DNA of 64,000 bases from Cyclina sinensis (GCA_012932295.1 JAAONU010000011.1:46378352-46442351); one strand, 5' to 3'; positions 34,501 through 46,100 are shown, counted from the first letter of the stretch. Made by a program: numbers and translations. The notes: generated from the sequence alone by a model not told the origin.

Positions 34501-35852
34501 TATACAGTGTGACTAGCGAGGCAAGCTCTCTACCTTCATTAATGTATACAGTGTGACTAGCAAGGCAAGCTCTCTACCTTCGTTAATGTATACAGTGTGA
34601 CCAGCGAGGTATACAGTGTGACTAGTGAGGCAAGTTCACTACCTTCATTAATGTATACAGTGTGACTAGCAAGGCAAGTTCACTACCTTCGTTAATGTAT
34701 ACAGTGTGACCAGCGAGGTATACAGTGTGACTAGTGAGGCAAGTTCACTACCTTCATTAATGTATACAGTGTGACTAGCAAGGCAAGTTCACTACCTTCA
34801 TTAATGTATACAGTGTGACCAGCGAGGTATACAGTGTGACTAGTGAGGCAAGTTCACTACCTTCATTTATGTATACAGTGTGACCAGCGAGGTATACAGT
34901 GTGACTAGCGAGGCAAGTTCACTACCTTCATTAATGTATACAGTGTGACTAGCAAGGCAAGCTCTCTACCTTCGTTAATGTATACAGTGTGACCAGCGAG
35001 GTATACAGTGTGACTAGTGAGGCAAGTTCACTACCTTCATTAATGTATACAGTGTGACTAGCAAGGCAAGTTCACTACCTTCGTTAATGTATAAAGTGTG
35101 ACTAGCACGGCTACCTTCATTATGTATACAGTGTGACTAGCGAGGCGAGTTCACTACCTTCGTTAATGTATAAAGTGTGACTGGCAAGGCAAGTTCACTA
35201 CCTTTGTTAATGTATACAGTGTGGAGACTAAATATATAGGGAGTTTAAAGACCTATTTATGAATCACACTATTTATGAATAACACTGAGTAAGATGGGTC
35301 AGAAAAGATGTGTTTTTTCTTGTGACAATATACATCAGATTGTACGTAAAAATCTGAAAATACATGTTTTCTGGTAAGCAAGTACAGTTTCCAACAATTG
35401 TTGATTTAAAAACTTTAAATTACACTTTGTGTGTACATTTTCAGATCAACACAATGTTACAGCTATCCCTGGTATGTCTGACTCTGGCAGCACCAGTCTT
35501 TGGGTTTATAGATCATCCAGCACTTCAGTGCTTATGGTATGTGCTACTGTTATTGTTATATATCATACTTAAACTTACAGTTGTCTCATCTATCTGGCCT
35601 TTAACTTAATGCAGAGGGATCATGGTTCTGCTGAAAAGGAAAATTTAAAAGTGATTTTGCAGTCTGAACTCTTTCTGGACATAAATTTCAAAGGCTAGTT
35701 TTAGGTTCAGCCCATTCAACACTACATCAGTATCTTCTTGTTCCAGGGGTGTGACAGCAGCAACAACTGTCGGGTCAGGAGTCGGGTATGTCATCAACAG
35801 GAAAAAGTCTGTCCAGTTTCTACACAAAAACTCTAAAACAACAATGAAATGA
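28190..35852 (+). CDS. CRLS1: Cardiolipin synthase (CMP-forming), mitochondrial
   Basis: Joins CDP-diacylglycerol and phosphatidylglycerol into cardiolipin in the inner mitochondrial membrane. Exons are 28190-28588, 29367-29504, 30791-30920, 31610-31695, 32234-32302, 35445-35536 and 35747-35852; all junctions are GT-AG and in phase, giving 339 residues (human about 301). The N-terminal 130 residues are basic and poorly conserved, consistent with a mitochondrial presequence. From about residue 135 ([15 protein letters not shown]) it is a CDP-alcohol phosphatidyltransferase with the signature D178-x2-D181-G182-x2-A185-R186-x9-G196-x3-D200-x3-D204, read as LLDGYIAR and [12 protein letters not shown]. 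Later segments ([29 protein letters not shown]) and a C-terminal [13 protein letters not shown] match the family. Intron 5 is swollen by a 2.9-kb minisatellite. All catalytic residues are present. Confidence 0.95.
29367..29504 (+). CDS. CRLS1: CRLS1 exon 2
   Basis: Acceptor TTTTCTAG|AAAGAA, donor GATTTG|GTAGGT. Encodes [16 protein letters not shown], the first membrane segments and the first Asp of the catalytic motif. Confidence 0.93.
29579..30087 (-). repeat. Interspersed repeat in CRLS1 intron 2, same family as 50821-54006
   Basis: It begins 'ttagctcaccttagcacaac' and ends 'ctcaggtgaccaagtaaggg' then 'ccaccctggccttcttgttt'. These are the reverse complements of the two borders of the long block at 50821-54006, so it is a shorter, inverted member of that family. 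Confidence 0.65.
30791..30920 (+). CDS. CRLS1: CRLS1 exon 3 (catalytic motif)
   Basis: Acceptor ATTGACAG|CTGGAT, donor CTACCAG|GTAATT. Encodes [20 protein letters not shown] then DPLADKIL, holding seven of the eight signature residues. Confidence 0.95.
31610..31695 (+). CDS. CRLS1: CRLS1 exon 4
   Basis: Acceptor TTGTTTCAG|TTCCCC, donor CCACCA|GTATGT. Encodes [20 protein letters not shown] and a following RYMSLPPP. Confidence 0.94.
31775..31875 (+). mobile_element. Weak tRNA-derived SINE remnant
   Basis: 'tgggtaactcagttagtaaa' resembles an A box region, with 'ctgcaatccaag' after it. The B box is degraded. It lies in CRLS1 intron 4. Confidence 0.35.
32234..32302 (+). CDS. CRLS1: CRLS1 exon 5
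   Basis: Acceptor CTGTTACAG|ATAACT, donor AGTAAG|GTAAGC. Encodes [20 protein letters not shown] then LSK. The donor sequence resembles the core of the minisatellite that follows. Confidence 0.94.
32336..35222. repeat. 2.9-kb minisatellite, 44-bp unit, in CRLS1 intron 5
   Basis: About 65 copies of a 44-bp unit: 'tgtatacagtgtgactggcg' then 'aggcaagttcactacctttg' then 'ttaa'. Variants alternate between GAGGCAAGTT, GAGGCGAGTT and, in a few, AAGGTAAGTT or GAGGTAAGTT. Between about 34271 and 35090 the units form a 109-bp higher-order repeat marked by TGACCAGCGAGGTATACAG. Some units are shortened. No coding potential. Confidence 0.95.
35445..35536 (+). CDS. CRLS1: CRLS1 exon 6
   Basis: Acceptor CATTTTCAG|ATCAAC, donor CTTATG|GTATGT. 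Encodes [20 protein letters not shown] and [10 protein letters not shown]; Trp305 is split over the junction. Confidence 0.94.
35747..35852 (+). CDS. CRLS1: CRLS1 exon 7 and stop
   Basis: Acceptor TTGTTCCAG|GGGTGT. Encodes the last membrane segment and a basic C-terminus ([18 protein letters not shown]), TGA at 35850-35852. Confidence 0.93.
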
Positions 35853-35855
35853 ACA

Positions 35856-35861
35856 AATAAA
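35856..35861 (+). terminator. Candidate polyadenylation signal next to the CRLS1 stop
   Basis: AATAAA begins four bases after the TGA. If used, the 3' UTR would be only about 20-30 nt. Later signals are possible. Confidence 0.4.
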
Positions 35862-35984
35862 CTTGTAAATCTCAGGAATTATCCTATTATACTATGGCAT
35901 TTTACAAGGATAGATTTCTTCTAGCCTGGATGCTAATTGCTCTTTCCCGTGCAAAGAATGTGTGAATATTTTAACTTAAAATAT

Positions 35985-36064
35985 AGTCATACAGTCTTAA
36001 ATTACAACTGCATTTATCTTAAAATTTTTAAGATAAATGCAGTTGTAATCTAAGACTGTATGAC
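35985..36064. repeat. 35-bp-arm hairpin downstream of CRLS1
   Basis: Arms starting 'agtcatacagtctta' and ending in the complement are separated by a short AT spacer (aaaattttt). About 35 of 36 positions pair. Confidence 0.93.
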
Positions 36065-36646
36065 TCCTGTGTTTTGGTATCAACATCTTTGGACAGGTGG
36101 CAGTTCCATTAAGTTCTTCATCACTGTCTTTACATTTGAAATTCAATGACTGCGAAGCAGAAGTATAAACAAGTTATGTATTTTCTGTTCCATCCTCTAA
36201 AAACATTGTCGTCTAAAGTTTTTAAACTGGTCAATGTTTTCAGGTTTGTATTTGCATTTTCAACGAAAAGTGAATTTCCTAAGCTTTGCCAGTCATACAG
36301 TCACAAGAGAGTAGTTATCTTTAATATGAACAGAATGACGGCCTTTTCAGTTTCTAGGAAAATTGTGTAACCTGTCTTGTGTGATTCTTTGTTGATGCTT
36401 TTGTTTTTAGGGTGTCACAAATATATAAATGTTTTGAAATGTTTCAAAGGCTTTCTACAATCAGGTGTTAAAGTTGCACTTTCTGTTGACTGTTAATAAC
36501 TTGACATTAAATATAAGTGTGGAACGCTGTCATATAGGGACCAGTGATGTCAATTCCGTACATATTTCTTGGCAGTTACAGCTGACTTTGTCTTAAACAG
36601 AAAAAAAAGGCTCTCAGAAACATTTGTAAAACTCAGTTTTGAGGTG
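36065..36646. other. Intergenic, nothing recognised
   Basis: A 74-codon plus-strand frame at 36146-36370 shows no family features and no supporting signals. Confidence 0.4.
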
Positions 36647-36650
36647 TTAA

Positions 36651-38573
36651 AGGTCATGTGACACGAATTTTTGACCTCGAAATTTTAATATGAGCGAAAA
36701 CTATATATCTTACTATGACAGTTTTAAAAAATTCCGCAGGTAATTTTCATCTTAAAGATGTTTTTATAGCAAATTAAAATCCATATTTTACGCACTTGGT
36801 CGCGCGCACCTGTCACGAGCGAAACCGGAAGTGACGCACATTTATCTCTTGCACTTGACACAGCTGCCAGGATTGTTAACAAAATCTTAAAAATTATGAT
36901 GAAAAGTGAAAATGTAGACTGCATATAGTAAAAAAACAAAATTGAACAAGTCAAGCTAACAACGTGAATACACATTGAAGATTTTTTATAATAAATAATT
37001 TGAAATTTTGATGGAATTACGAAGCCAATGAGCAATATTATATAGAGGCTAGTTTAATTAGGGTTATAAAATTAATCAAAGATACATCAGTGAAAATATC
37101 TAGAAATATTTTTCAAGTTACTGATCCAAAAAGATTTTGAACATGCTTATATTTATCCGATGCAGTTTTTTTGGAAGACTTGATTAACTAAGTCCAATCG
37201 AGAGCTCATTTTTTCCATAAAAACATTCTCTTTACAGTGATGTGTTGCTTATTTGTATGTAGTATATTTTGCCTGAAGTACTTGTAAGTAATCTTTGACT
37301 AGATTTATGACTTTTTTCATTATAACTGCATATCTTTTTTTTTTTTTTTTTAATGGGGGGGGGGGGGGGTCTTATTCATTCAACATTAAAAATAAACCAA
37401 TAATGACCAAAGAACAAATAATACGAAGAAGCCCAAAAAGCTATGTCGAAATCATAGCACAAACACTTTGTTTGTTTTTTTTTGTTTTTTTTAGATTTGT
37501 TCTCATTTAGAAGTCGAATGATTTTTATTTTCATCATAAATAGATCCATTACATTTAATTATCTAATTAAAATATGTATCTGCATGGAAGCTTCATAACT
37601 AAAAATCATTCAGACATATTGATTGGAACAAGCTATTACATAATGTTTTCACAAGTTTGACTGATCAAAAGTAATTCAATCAATTTGTAAGATCACTTGC
37701 CATAAAATTTTGCTATTTGTCTCAACTTTATCATTGATTGGGTCATAAAAAGTTAATTGCTTTGTTTTGACAGCTATGCAGAATATACAAGGGTCCCATT
37801 TGGGCAGGTTAATTTGCATAAATCCCACAGTATTAGGCGTGATGTATGGATCATTGACATTTCATTGGATATTAATTTATAAGCAGACACACATTTCTGC
37901 TCGATGGACATGCCATATTATTATTTTTCAAACAATATCCCAACGTGAAATACACTGAGTGTGAATTTCCATTCCAGTGAGACAAATGTTAACACATTAG
38001 ATCACCTAAATTCACTTCCATTTTACTACACTTAAATGAAAAAGAATTTGTTTATGACGTAAACATCAAGTGGGGAAGTGTTACGCAGCATGTTAAAACG
38101 TGAAGGAGATTTATATAAAACCACAACATGGAAGAAATTGGAATATTTATTAATATTTATAAAGGTAAAATCACAAACCGTTCTCCCGGCACAATGTTTG
38201 AATTTACTTATAAAAATCGAGAAGTAATCACATTGTTTTATTTAGTTTACGATTTATAGCATGTTATTTTTATAAGTGTGCCTTTATTGTGTTTCTTGCA
38301 CTTGTGGTTTAGTGTTATTTTTTCATTTAAAAACGGATGTGTTATAAGCAGTGTTATTCTGCACGACTGCCTGGGACAGTAGGGATAAATCTACGTCACA
38401 GCCAAAAATTGCAGCGGAAACTACCGATGTCGAAACGGAAATAGCCGATCATCTAAAACACGTTTTTTCTTATCAAAAGCAATATTTTCATAATTTCGCA
38501 ATTAAACCATTTTAATCAGTACATTATGATTATTTTGAATAGACAAAGTTACTATAGTCGTGTCACATGACCT
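36651..38573. mobile_element. Non-autonomous DNA transposon with TTAA target duplication
   Basis: Terminal inverted repeats AGGTCATGTGACACGA (36651) and TCGTGTCACATGACCT (ending 38573) are perfect over 16 bp and flanked on both sides by TTAA (36647-36650 and 38574-38577). A TTAA target is typical of piggyBac and Kolobok elements. The 1923-bp interior has a T/G homopolymer tract (about 37328-37370) and no recognisable transposase, so it is non-autonomous. Confidence 0.85.
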
Positions 38574-38577
38574 TTAA

Positions 38578-39360
38578 TGCAGACCACAAAATGTCATATA
38601 ATGATATTACAGTGCTCATCTAGTCTATATGGGTAAATAAAGATTTTAAAGTGTAACATTTTTCTTGCTATTACATTATGTAACAAATCCTAATGAAGCA
38701 AATTTGTGTTGTCTTAAACTCAAAGATCACAAAAGAATCTGCACTTAAATCAATTTTTATGTGACCATACAATACATTTCAAACAAAAGCATAGTATTAC
38801 TATCACAGACTTCATTATAGTTTTTTTTAAGAAATTGTTCTACATTTCTCTTTTTCTATCATACATATTTTTTTCAAATGTTTTTAATTATTCGAACAGT
38901 TTTCACCTTTTCAATTTAAATTTTATGACACTTTTCTTTTTTTCAAGATTAAATTTCAGTTAAGTCACCTCCATCTTAAAACATTAATTGTTGATATGCA
39001 GTATTGTAAACAACTTTCAGTGTTTGAATGGATGGAGTATAATTCAGAATTTTTTCTTGAAAAAAGAATTTGAATACTAAGAGTGAAAATTTACTTGACA
39101 GCCTATAAGATAAGATATAATAAAGAGATTAACTGAGATTGTTCTGTGTAAAACAAGATATATTTGAACTCATACACAACTGAAAAGATCATATTGGACT
39201 CTCCTAGCAGCTTGTCCTGTACGACTTTTCCAGCTGTGTTCTCATCCAAATATATCTAGTTATTATACAAAACAATGTTAAATAAACTAATATGTCTTGA
39301 AATGAAGAGATTGGCAGATTATTGCAGGTCGATATTTGAGAGATAATATACACAATCAAG
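38578..39360. other. Intergenic, nothing recognised
   Basis: AT-rich, without repeat structure or coding frames that I can support. Confidence 0.4.
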
Positions 39361-39364
39361 CATA

Positions 39365-39544
39365 CAGATTGGCTCATTTTCTAAGCCCTGTACACAGATT
39401 GGCTCGTTTTCTAAGCCCTGTACACAGATTGGCTCGTTTTCTAAGCCCTGTACACAGATTGGCTCGATTTCTAAGCCCTGTACACAGATAGGCTCATTTT
39501 CTAAGCCCTGTACACAGATTGGCTCATTTTCTAAGCCCTGTACA
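39365..39544. repeat. 30-bp tandem repeat, 6 copies
   Basis: Unit 'cagattggctcattttctaa' plus 'gccctgtaca', exactly 30 bp, six copies with few substitutions. Confidence 0.95.
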
Positions 39545-39589
39545 TTAAAGTTAGTAATAAATGCACTAAAAGGGCATCAGTTTTTGAGA

Positions 39590-39775
39590 AGCAGATGAGG
39601 GTTTTGAGCACTGGACTCCTGATCTGGAGATACTTGGTTTTAATCCCATTAGGAGCAGCATTCTCATGTATCTTTCTTTATTCCACACTAAGCAGGAGTC
39701 CTGGTTCGAATCTAGGATTTAAGTTGCAAGAACATGTTTCCAAATCAATGTAAAATAATCCAGTATAAACTAAAG
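39590..39775 (+). mobile_element. tRNA-derived SINE, diverged
   Basis: It carries 'gagcactggactcctgatct' and 'ttggttttaatcccattagg' (tRNA-like head, with a B box related to GGTTCGAATCC), then a body with 'gagtcctggttcgaatctag'. It aligns by eye with the copies at 48838 and 60340. Confidence 0.55.
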
Positions 39776-41700
39776 CATATAAATTTAATCAGTGTTTGTT
39801 GTTATAAAGTTTCAAAATGAAGTCTAAGAGTATAATATTCATTCTAACTGCTTGAGTTTTAATATACCAGTATTCAGGAGAAGGGACAAGAATTTTAGGT
39901 GGCAGGGATTATTATATAAATTCAATGCATAACTTGAGACCTAAGACAATTTTCTAAGAATCAATTATCACTTTTTGTAAGACAGGGATTTAAATATCCA
40001 AGCAACTGAGGGTCTGGAGATGCTTTCACTTCCTGTTTGTTTAACAGCCCCTATTGTTGGTGTAAAGTCTTTAGCATTCAGATTCCTGACATATATGGTT
40101 TATAACCACTAACAATTTGTCAGGGCAAAATGAGTCTTACCCCTTCACTGGAAGTTGAAAAAAACTTGAATTTAAGAAATAAATCTCAGTTTATTCAAAC
40201 TCTTACTATACACTAATATCACAGAATATGTTTGTTAAAATGCCTTTAAGTGCTTTTCAGTATGTTGTTTAAAAACGACCTGTGAAAGTTCCTAGGAAGT
40301 ATAAACTTTTACAATTCATTTTAACAGTCATTTAAATCACCCTTAAAAAACCGTTGATTACAGCAAATTTTATAACAGAAAAAGATAACCTAAGAACTTT
40401 AAATATAGTATAGGCTACAGTGAGCCTTTCTTTCAGTGATAACATGGAAGCTGTGTACAAATAGCCAGATAAAAACACTGTTAACTACACTGTAAACTTT
40501 TGACATTGAAAAAAAAAATTGTGAACACTTCTCAAAAAAAACAAACAAAAAACAAATAATTTGGCATTCCCTGAATGAAATTAATGCATGTGAGAAAGGA
40601 GACATTGGAAATGAAAATATACCAAAGCAAGACCTGTCACTGCAAAGGTCAAAATGCCTCAAAAAGGTTCATCTGCAAGAAGTGTTTGACCTGAAGCAGT
40701 GCTATATAATCGAAATGACAAATCTGGGAACAACCATATTATATAGAAGGCACCTAATGCCCAATAATAGTCAAAAGTCATATCTGATGGGGAGTTTACC
40801 TAACTTGTTCTTGGCCTCGGACTCAAATTTTCCATAAGAAACTGACTATCTTTTTTTTCACAAACATGGCACTGGTCAGAAGTAGGGTTTGAGTAAGTGA
40901 CCATGGATCGTTGAGTAGTTAAGCATTTGCAGTCAGCAACTGAGCTACTGAACAAAGAACAGCTGAAGTCAGCATGAATGAAGGATGGACAGAAAGACAG
41001 ACTAACAGTTTGTGCATATTGCCCATATTTGTAGTTATTTCAAAAAGTGCAAGGTACCGTGAGCAAACACACAAAATAACAAGTATTCTGAACTTCATCC
41101 TCCCTTTAGAATAGATGAAAATATAGTAATAAAACAGCACTTAATATATACTGATAGACATTTACAAAGTAAACAAAACAGCACTTTCATAATATATCAA
41201 CTCAGTCAATTTAAACATTATTAACTCTTGTTTCAGCACCAGACTAAATGAAAATCATCTGTAAAAGTACTAAAACTAAAAAATGAACAACTTGACAATT
41301 AACTGATTAAATTGGTTCCCATTAACCTACTGAATGCCACGGTACACTTCTACCTGTAAGGTAAAGGTGGTAGGCGGACATCTATAATATTAACTGGTGT
41401 TAAGTAGGACACAATAAGAACACATTATTATCATTCAGCTTAAAGTTTGTATAAACAGAGATTCGAATCTATAAACATCTGATAAATAGGAGTCAAACAA
41501 AAACAAGCAGGTTTCTTGTTCTTAAAAAAAAACAAAAAAACTTCATATTAACAAAGCTTTGATTAGAAATTGTAAATTATTATGCTATATTTTTTTTACA
41601 ATATTTTTATCAAACTAAGATTTTCAACAAAGCCTTTTATGTTAATTGTTGGAAATACAAGGTCTAAATGTCAGATCATCCATTAACCCTTAACCTACTG
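39776..41700. other. Intergenic, nothing recognised
   Basis: AT-rich DNA between the convergent CRLS1 and ASB-type genes. Small minus-strand frames at 40399-40662 and 40919-41140 have no recognisable features. Confidence 0.4.
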
Positions 41701-41722
41701 GACTGAAATTGATTAGCCTTTG

Positions 41723-41786
41723 CCAACAGTATAGAGCCAGGCCAGCCTGCACATCCGTGCAGTCTGATCAGGCTCTATACTGTTGG
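41723..41786. repeat. 64-bp foldback palindrome
   Basis: Arms beginning CCAACAGTATAGAGCC pair with the closing GGCTCTATACTGTTGG. The centre 'tgcacatccgtgcagtctga' matches the core of the palindromes at 8908-8967 and 9006-9067. Confidence 0.85.
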
Positions 41787-42178
41787 TAGCTCAATTTTTG
41801 TATTTTGATATTGAAATCCCTTAAACTTTGAATGGACTGTTCCAAATTCAAAGCTGGACAAATCCATTTCAAAAATTCAGCAGGTTCAGGGTTTAAGGCC
41901 TCTCAACATGCTCTCTGAACATGCTTTTAATACTGTTATACAAATAAACACATTTTGAGCCAAACTTTTCTTTGACATTTGAAAAACATTTCTTTTGAAT
42001 TTCTGAATATCTTTAGTCATTTTGCATATTTCATTAAGTACATATATCTACATACAAGACTCTGAAATACTGGATCTCTTAAATCCTAACAAGAGTGGTA
42101 CTGGAGTAACAACAAAAAAAAAAGATTAAAACTTTACTACAGATAAGACCTATATGATGTAGAACTTGTCACTGTATT

Positions 42179-43164
42179 TCAGTCTTCTTCATCTTCACTA
42201 CTGTTATCACTGCTGTCCATGGGCACATGTCCTTTCTCTTTCTCCTCACTGACTTGATACTGCAGATCTTCCAAGGTCAAAAACCTCTTCAAGGTCACAG
42301 GTATATCCATTAGTTTGACTCTTTTTGCAATATCAAGTTTAAAATACTTTCTGTAAAAGTTTCTGCATATAGAAATCAGCTTGGGTGGGGCATGTACGTA
42401 CTGCACCAAAAGGCTACACATTCGTCCATCAAAGTGAGGCTGGAACTCGCTGTTGATGAGCCATTGCTCCTTGTAAATGTTATAACCTGCTGACACAAGA
42501 AGTAATGCGATATCAGGCTTTTTCCTATCCAAGGCAACCCATAATGGTGATTTGGGAGATTCGTAAACATGCAGAACTTCATCAGTGTGAGAATGTTGGT
42601 GAGTTCCAACTGATGCAACTTCCATTTCAACATTTAATTTCAACAATAACTTCACAACTTCCTTATGACCTTTGTAAATTGCATTCCAAAGGGGTGTGGC
42701 TTTACACGTGCTAAGACAGTTAGGGTCAGCACCGTATTCAATAAGAAGTTCAACAGCACGAGTCATTCCATTGTAAGCTGCATAGTGAAGAGGTGTGTCT
42801 CGATCTTTGTCATAATTGTTTACTGTGCAGCCCAAGGGAAGTAACTCTTCCATAACATTTAGATGCCCTCCGTGTGCAGCTAAAGCAAGAGGCGTGTTTT
42901 GATCATGTGTTTGAATATCATGCTTTGCCCCAGCATTGAGCAATATTTTCACAGTGTTCAAGTGACCGTTCCATGCCGCTATGTGCAGTGGGGTATAGCC
43001 ATTGCTGTTTCCCTTGGAAACGATAGCATGATATCTTAGTAAAAGCTTCACAATATCCTGCTGATTATCATAGCATGCTATCAACAACGGAGTATTTCCA
43101 TCACTATGGGCATAGTTTGGGTCTGCACCAGCATCCAGAAGAACTTCCATGATCTCTGCATGAC
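42179..43164 (-). CDS. ASB-type gene, last exon (repeats 6-12 and SOCS box)
   Basis: Acceptor GTTTTCAG|GTCATG in phase 1. Encodes about seven ankyrin units, a non-repeat insert with GTHQHSHTDE, the SOCS box and the acidic tail, TGA at 42179-42181. Confidence 0.9.
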
Positions 43165-46100
43165 CTGAAAACATTACAATGAAAAACATTGCCTACTAGT
43201 TGTAAGTTTCTAGTTTCTGTAAATGGGTTATGGTAATTGTGTGTCATAAAAGATTTTCAAGTGCAAAAGAATAAAATAAAGGGAAGATGTTACTCCACTT
43301 TCATTTGGTTAAAAGAAGCACTGTCATAAGTCCCTACATACACTGTCTACATTGAGGCCAGGCGCGTAGCTAGCCTATAAAGAATGTGGATTCAAAATAA
43401 TCTAGGGGGGTCAAGGGGCATGCCCCCCCTGAAAATTTTGAAATAAATGGTGCAATTTGGTGCGTTTTGGGGCCTCCGGAGAGCTTTCTTGACGCAGCTG
43501 AATTTCAAACCACATTTTTTTTACTAAAAAATTTTTTTTTGTCAAAATAATGTGGATTCAGCTGCGTACTCGCGTATAGGCAGCTACGCGCCTGGAGGCT
43601 TTAAGGAAGAATACATTATTTTATCATGCGCTGACTGTAGTATACTAAAATATCAGAGTTATTATGTACATTCTTAACACAGAGTCAGACAGTCTTGACA
43701 TCACTTGGTCTACATGGAACAGATTTAGATCAACTTTCGCATTTGTTTTCATCTTTACACATCATGTGACTGAATATGTATAGCTACACCATGTTCACAT
43801 GCTTTGACCTGAATGAGAATGAAAATAGCAAATTACATTATTGCTTGATAATTATTAAAACTACACATTCTATTTCAAAAATATTTGCAGTAATTCATTT
43901 CTTAATTTTTTTTTTTTTTTTAAAAACAGAAAATCAAATCAAAGAGCTAGTATCACAAACTCAGTTTTTTTTTAAGTGGTTTTGCATTCATATACATGTA
44001 TATCTTTGTCCAAAAGAGCAAAGGTACTTGACACAATGTGTGAAAAATAGTTTGTGCAATGCCCTTTACAAAAGGGATTCAAGAACAATTAAGGTTCAAG
44101 TCACTAGCGCATCAAGACGTGCACCCCCCCCCCTCCCCTAAATTCCCAGACCATTGGTGTAGGTCTATTCTGAATATGTCTTTAAATAATGCATACTTTA
44201 TTGTTCAACATTGAACTGAATAATCAGAGGCCCATGTGATATTGCCAAATCAGTATACTCTAGCATACCCACAACCATTGAAATGAGGTAGAAAATGGAC
44301 ACAAATTGGGACAAACATTTTGCGACCCCCCCTAACCTGAAATCCTGGATCATCTCCTCCAAGTTGACTGTTAGCCCATTATGAAGTACAGAGATTTCAA
44401 GCAACTTCAATCTGCACAATCAGTTCTATATCATAATCATACTGTATTAAATTACCTGTATATAATGCGATCAGAAGAGGAACATCTTCACGTCCATTTT
44501 TCAAATTGACATCAGCTCCGTAACGTAAAAGTAACTTAACCATGTCAATATTTCTCATCTGTACTGCGTACATGAGTGGACTGGTTCGTAATGGTCCAGC
44601 CATATTTGGATTAGCTCCAGCTTCCAACAATCTCTCCACATACTTTGACCTTACCCTGACACAGTGGGCCAGCAAAGTCTGGTTCCTTCTGTTTATCACA
44701 TTGACTTTGATTTGCTTACATGCCAATAATATCTCTACAATTTCATCTCTCTCTGATGCCATGGCAACAGCCAAAGGACTATCTACCATGTATGCTGTGT
44801 AATTTACATCCACACCTAAGTCTATGAGAAATTTCACTATGTCTATCTGGTTGTGATATATGGCTATGTGTAATGGAGTTGGAATATGCCCTGAACATTT
44901 GGCATTAAAATCACAGTTGTTTTTCTTTAAGTAGAGAAGTACTGGGAGATATTCATCCTTCATACATGCCAAATGCACTAACTTATATGCTTCTTTCTGA
45001 AAAAAAAAGACAAAATTTCAAAGTTTGACTGATATAAATCATGCAGTAATTCATTTCAATTTTGATATTGACAAACTATCATAAAACTAGAACTATTGCT
45101 GAATGCAATTCATACCCGATCAATGACCTTGATAGAAGTTTGCTTGGATAGGCAGAAAAGGGGGTCAGTTTTTGGGTTTAAAAGACATGAGGCAAGTAAA
45201 ACCATTACTTGGTAATATGTGGAAAAAAAAACAAATGTTAATAAAATGTGGTCTTCTTTACAGCTGTCTGTAATATTCAGGCTTCATAACCTCTGGTCCC
45301 ATTTTTAAATTCTATTTCATTTGGTCCCGCAGACTGTTGTCTTGATTAGATCACACCTATTCTTTTACTTGGGGACCATATGTTGTTTTTCGTGGAATGA
45401 CACAAACATGTCACATTCAAGGTTCCATGATCACTGCTGGATGAACTTACAGTACACGCCAGGAAGAACTCTCATTTTCCGCTTTTTTTTTGCACTGATG
45501 AGGAAAATAAAATATCTGCCACAGCAATGAGGAAAAACACAGACTTCCTCGCTGTCAAGACATTGAAAAATATCTCAGTGATATTTGACGACCAGCACGA
45601 AATTAATTATGGACATAACTCACCTGGATAAGCTGAACGTTTAATGAAGTGACCACAATGAAACTGTACATTTTATGTCTACCAATTATGTGACTTTTGG
45701 TAAAATTAAAACCAAATTTCAAATATATTTGCTTTATAGGTTTATTGTGTACTTTCGTTTTTGAAGTTTTGAAAACACTTGTTATTATATAGCAAAATCG
45801 ATCAATAATTTTTGCCAAGCGCCTAGTCGATACAGATGTGGCAGCAGGGTTTATGGTTTCTTAAAATGAAAAGCAGTTTAATATGTTTCAATTGGAAACC
45901 AGTCAATTCATTTGCTTAAAATATGATCAGCTGTTTAGTGAAGCAATTGCTTTGAATTGTCATTCTTTGCGTAAACAAATAGAAGCATTCGTAAACAAAT
46001 GCATCAGAATGAGAGCTTTATACATTTATCTGATATTTTTAAAGTGTAAAATTTTGCCGAAATGCATGTTATCAGGAACTATGTGAGCTTCGATATCAAT

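Noticed and set aside
32336..35222. Minisatellite as a protein-coding repeat
   Set aside because: A 44-bp period shifts frame at every unit and stops occur in all frames; it lies between two well-supported CRLS1 exons.
42376..44802. Frames overlapping the ASB-type exons (42376-42633 minus, 42505-42714 plus, 44542-44802 plus)
   Set aside because: Out-of-frame or antisense shadows of the ankyrin exons.
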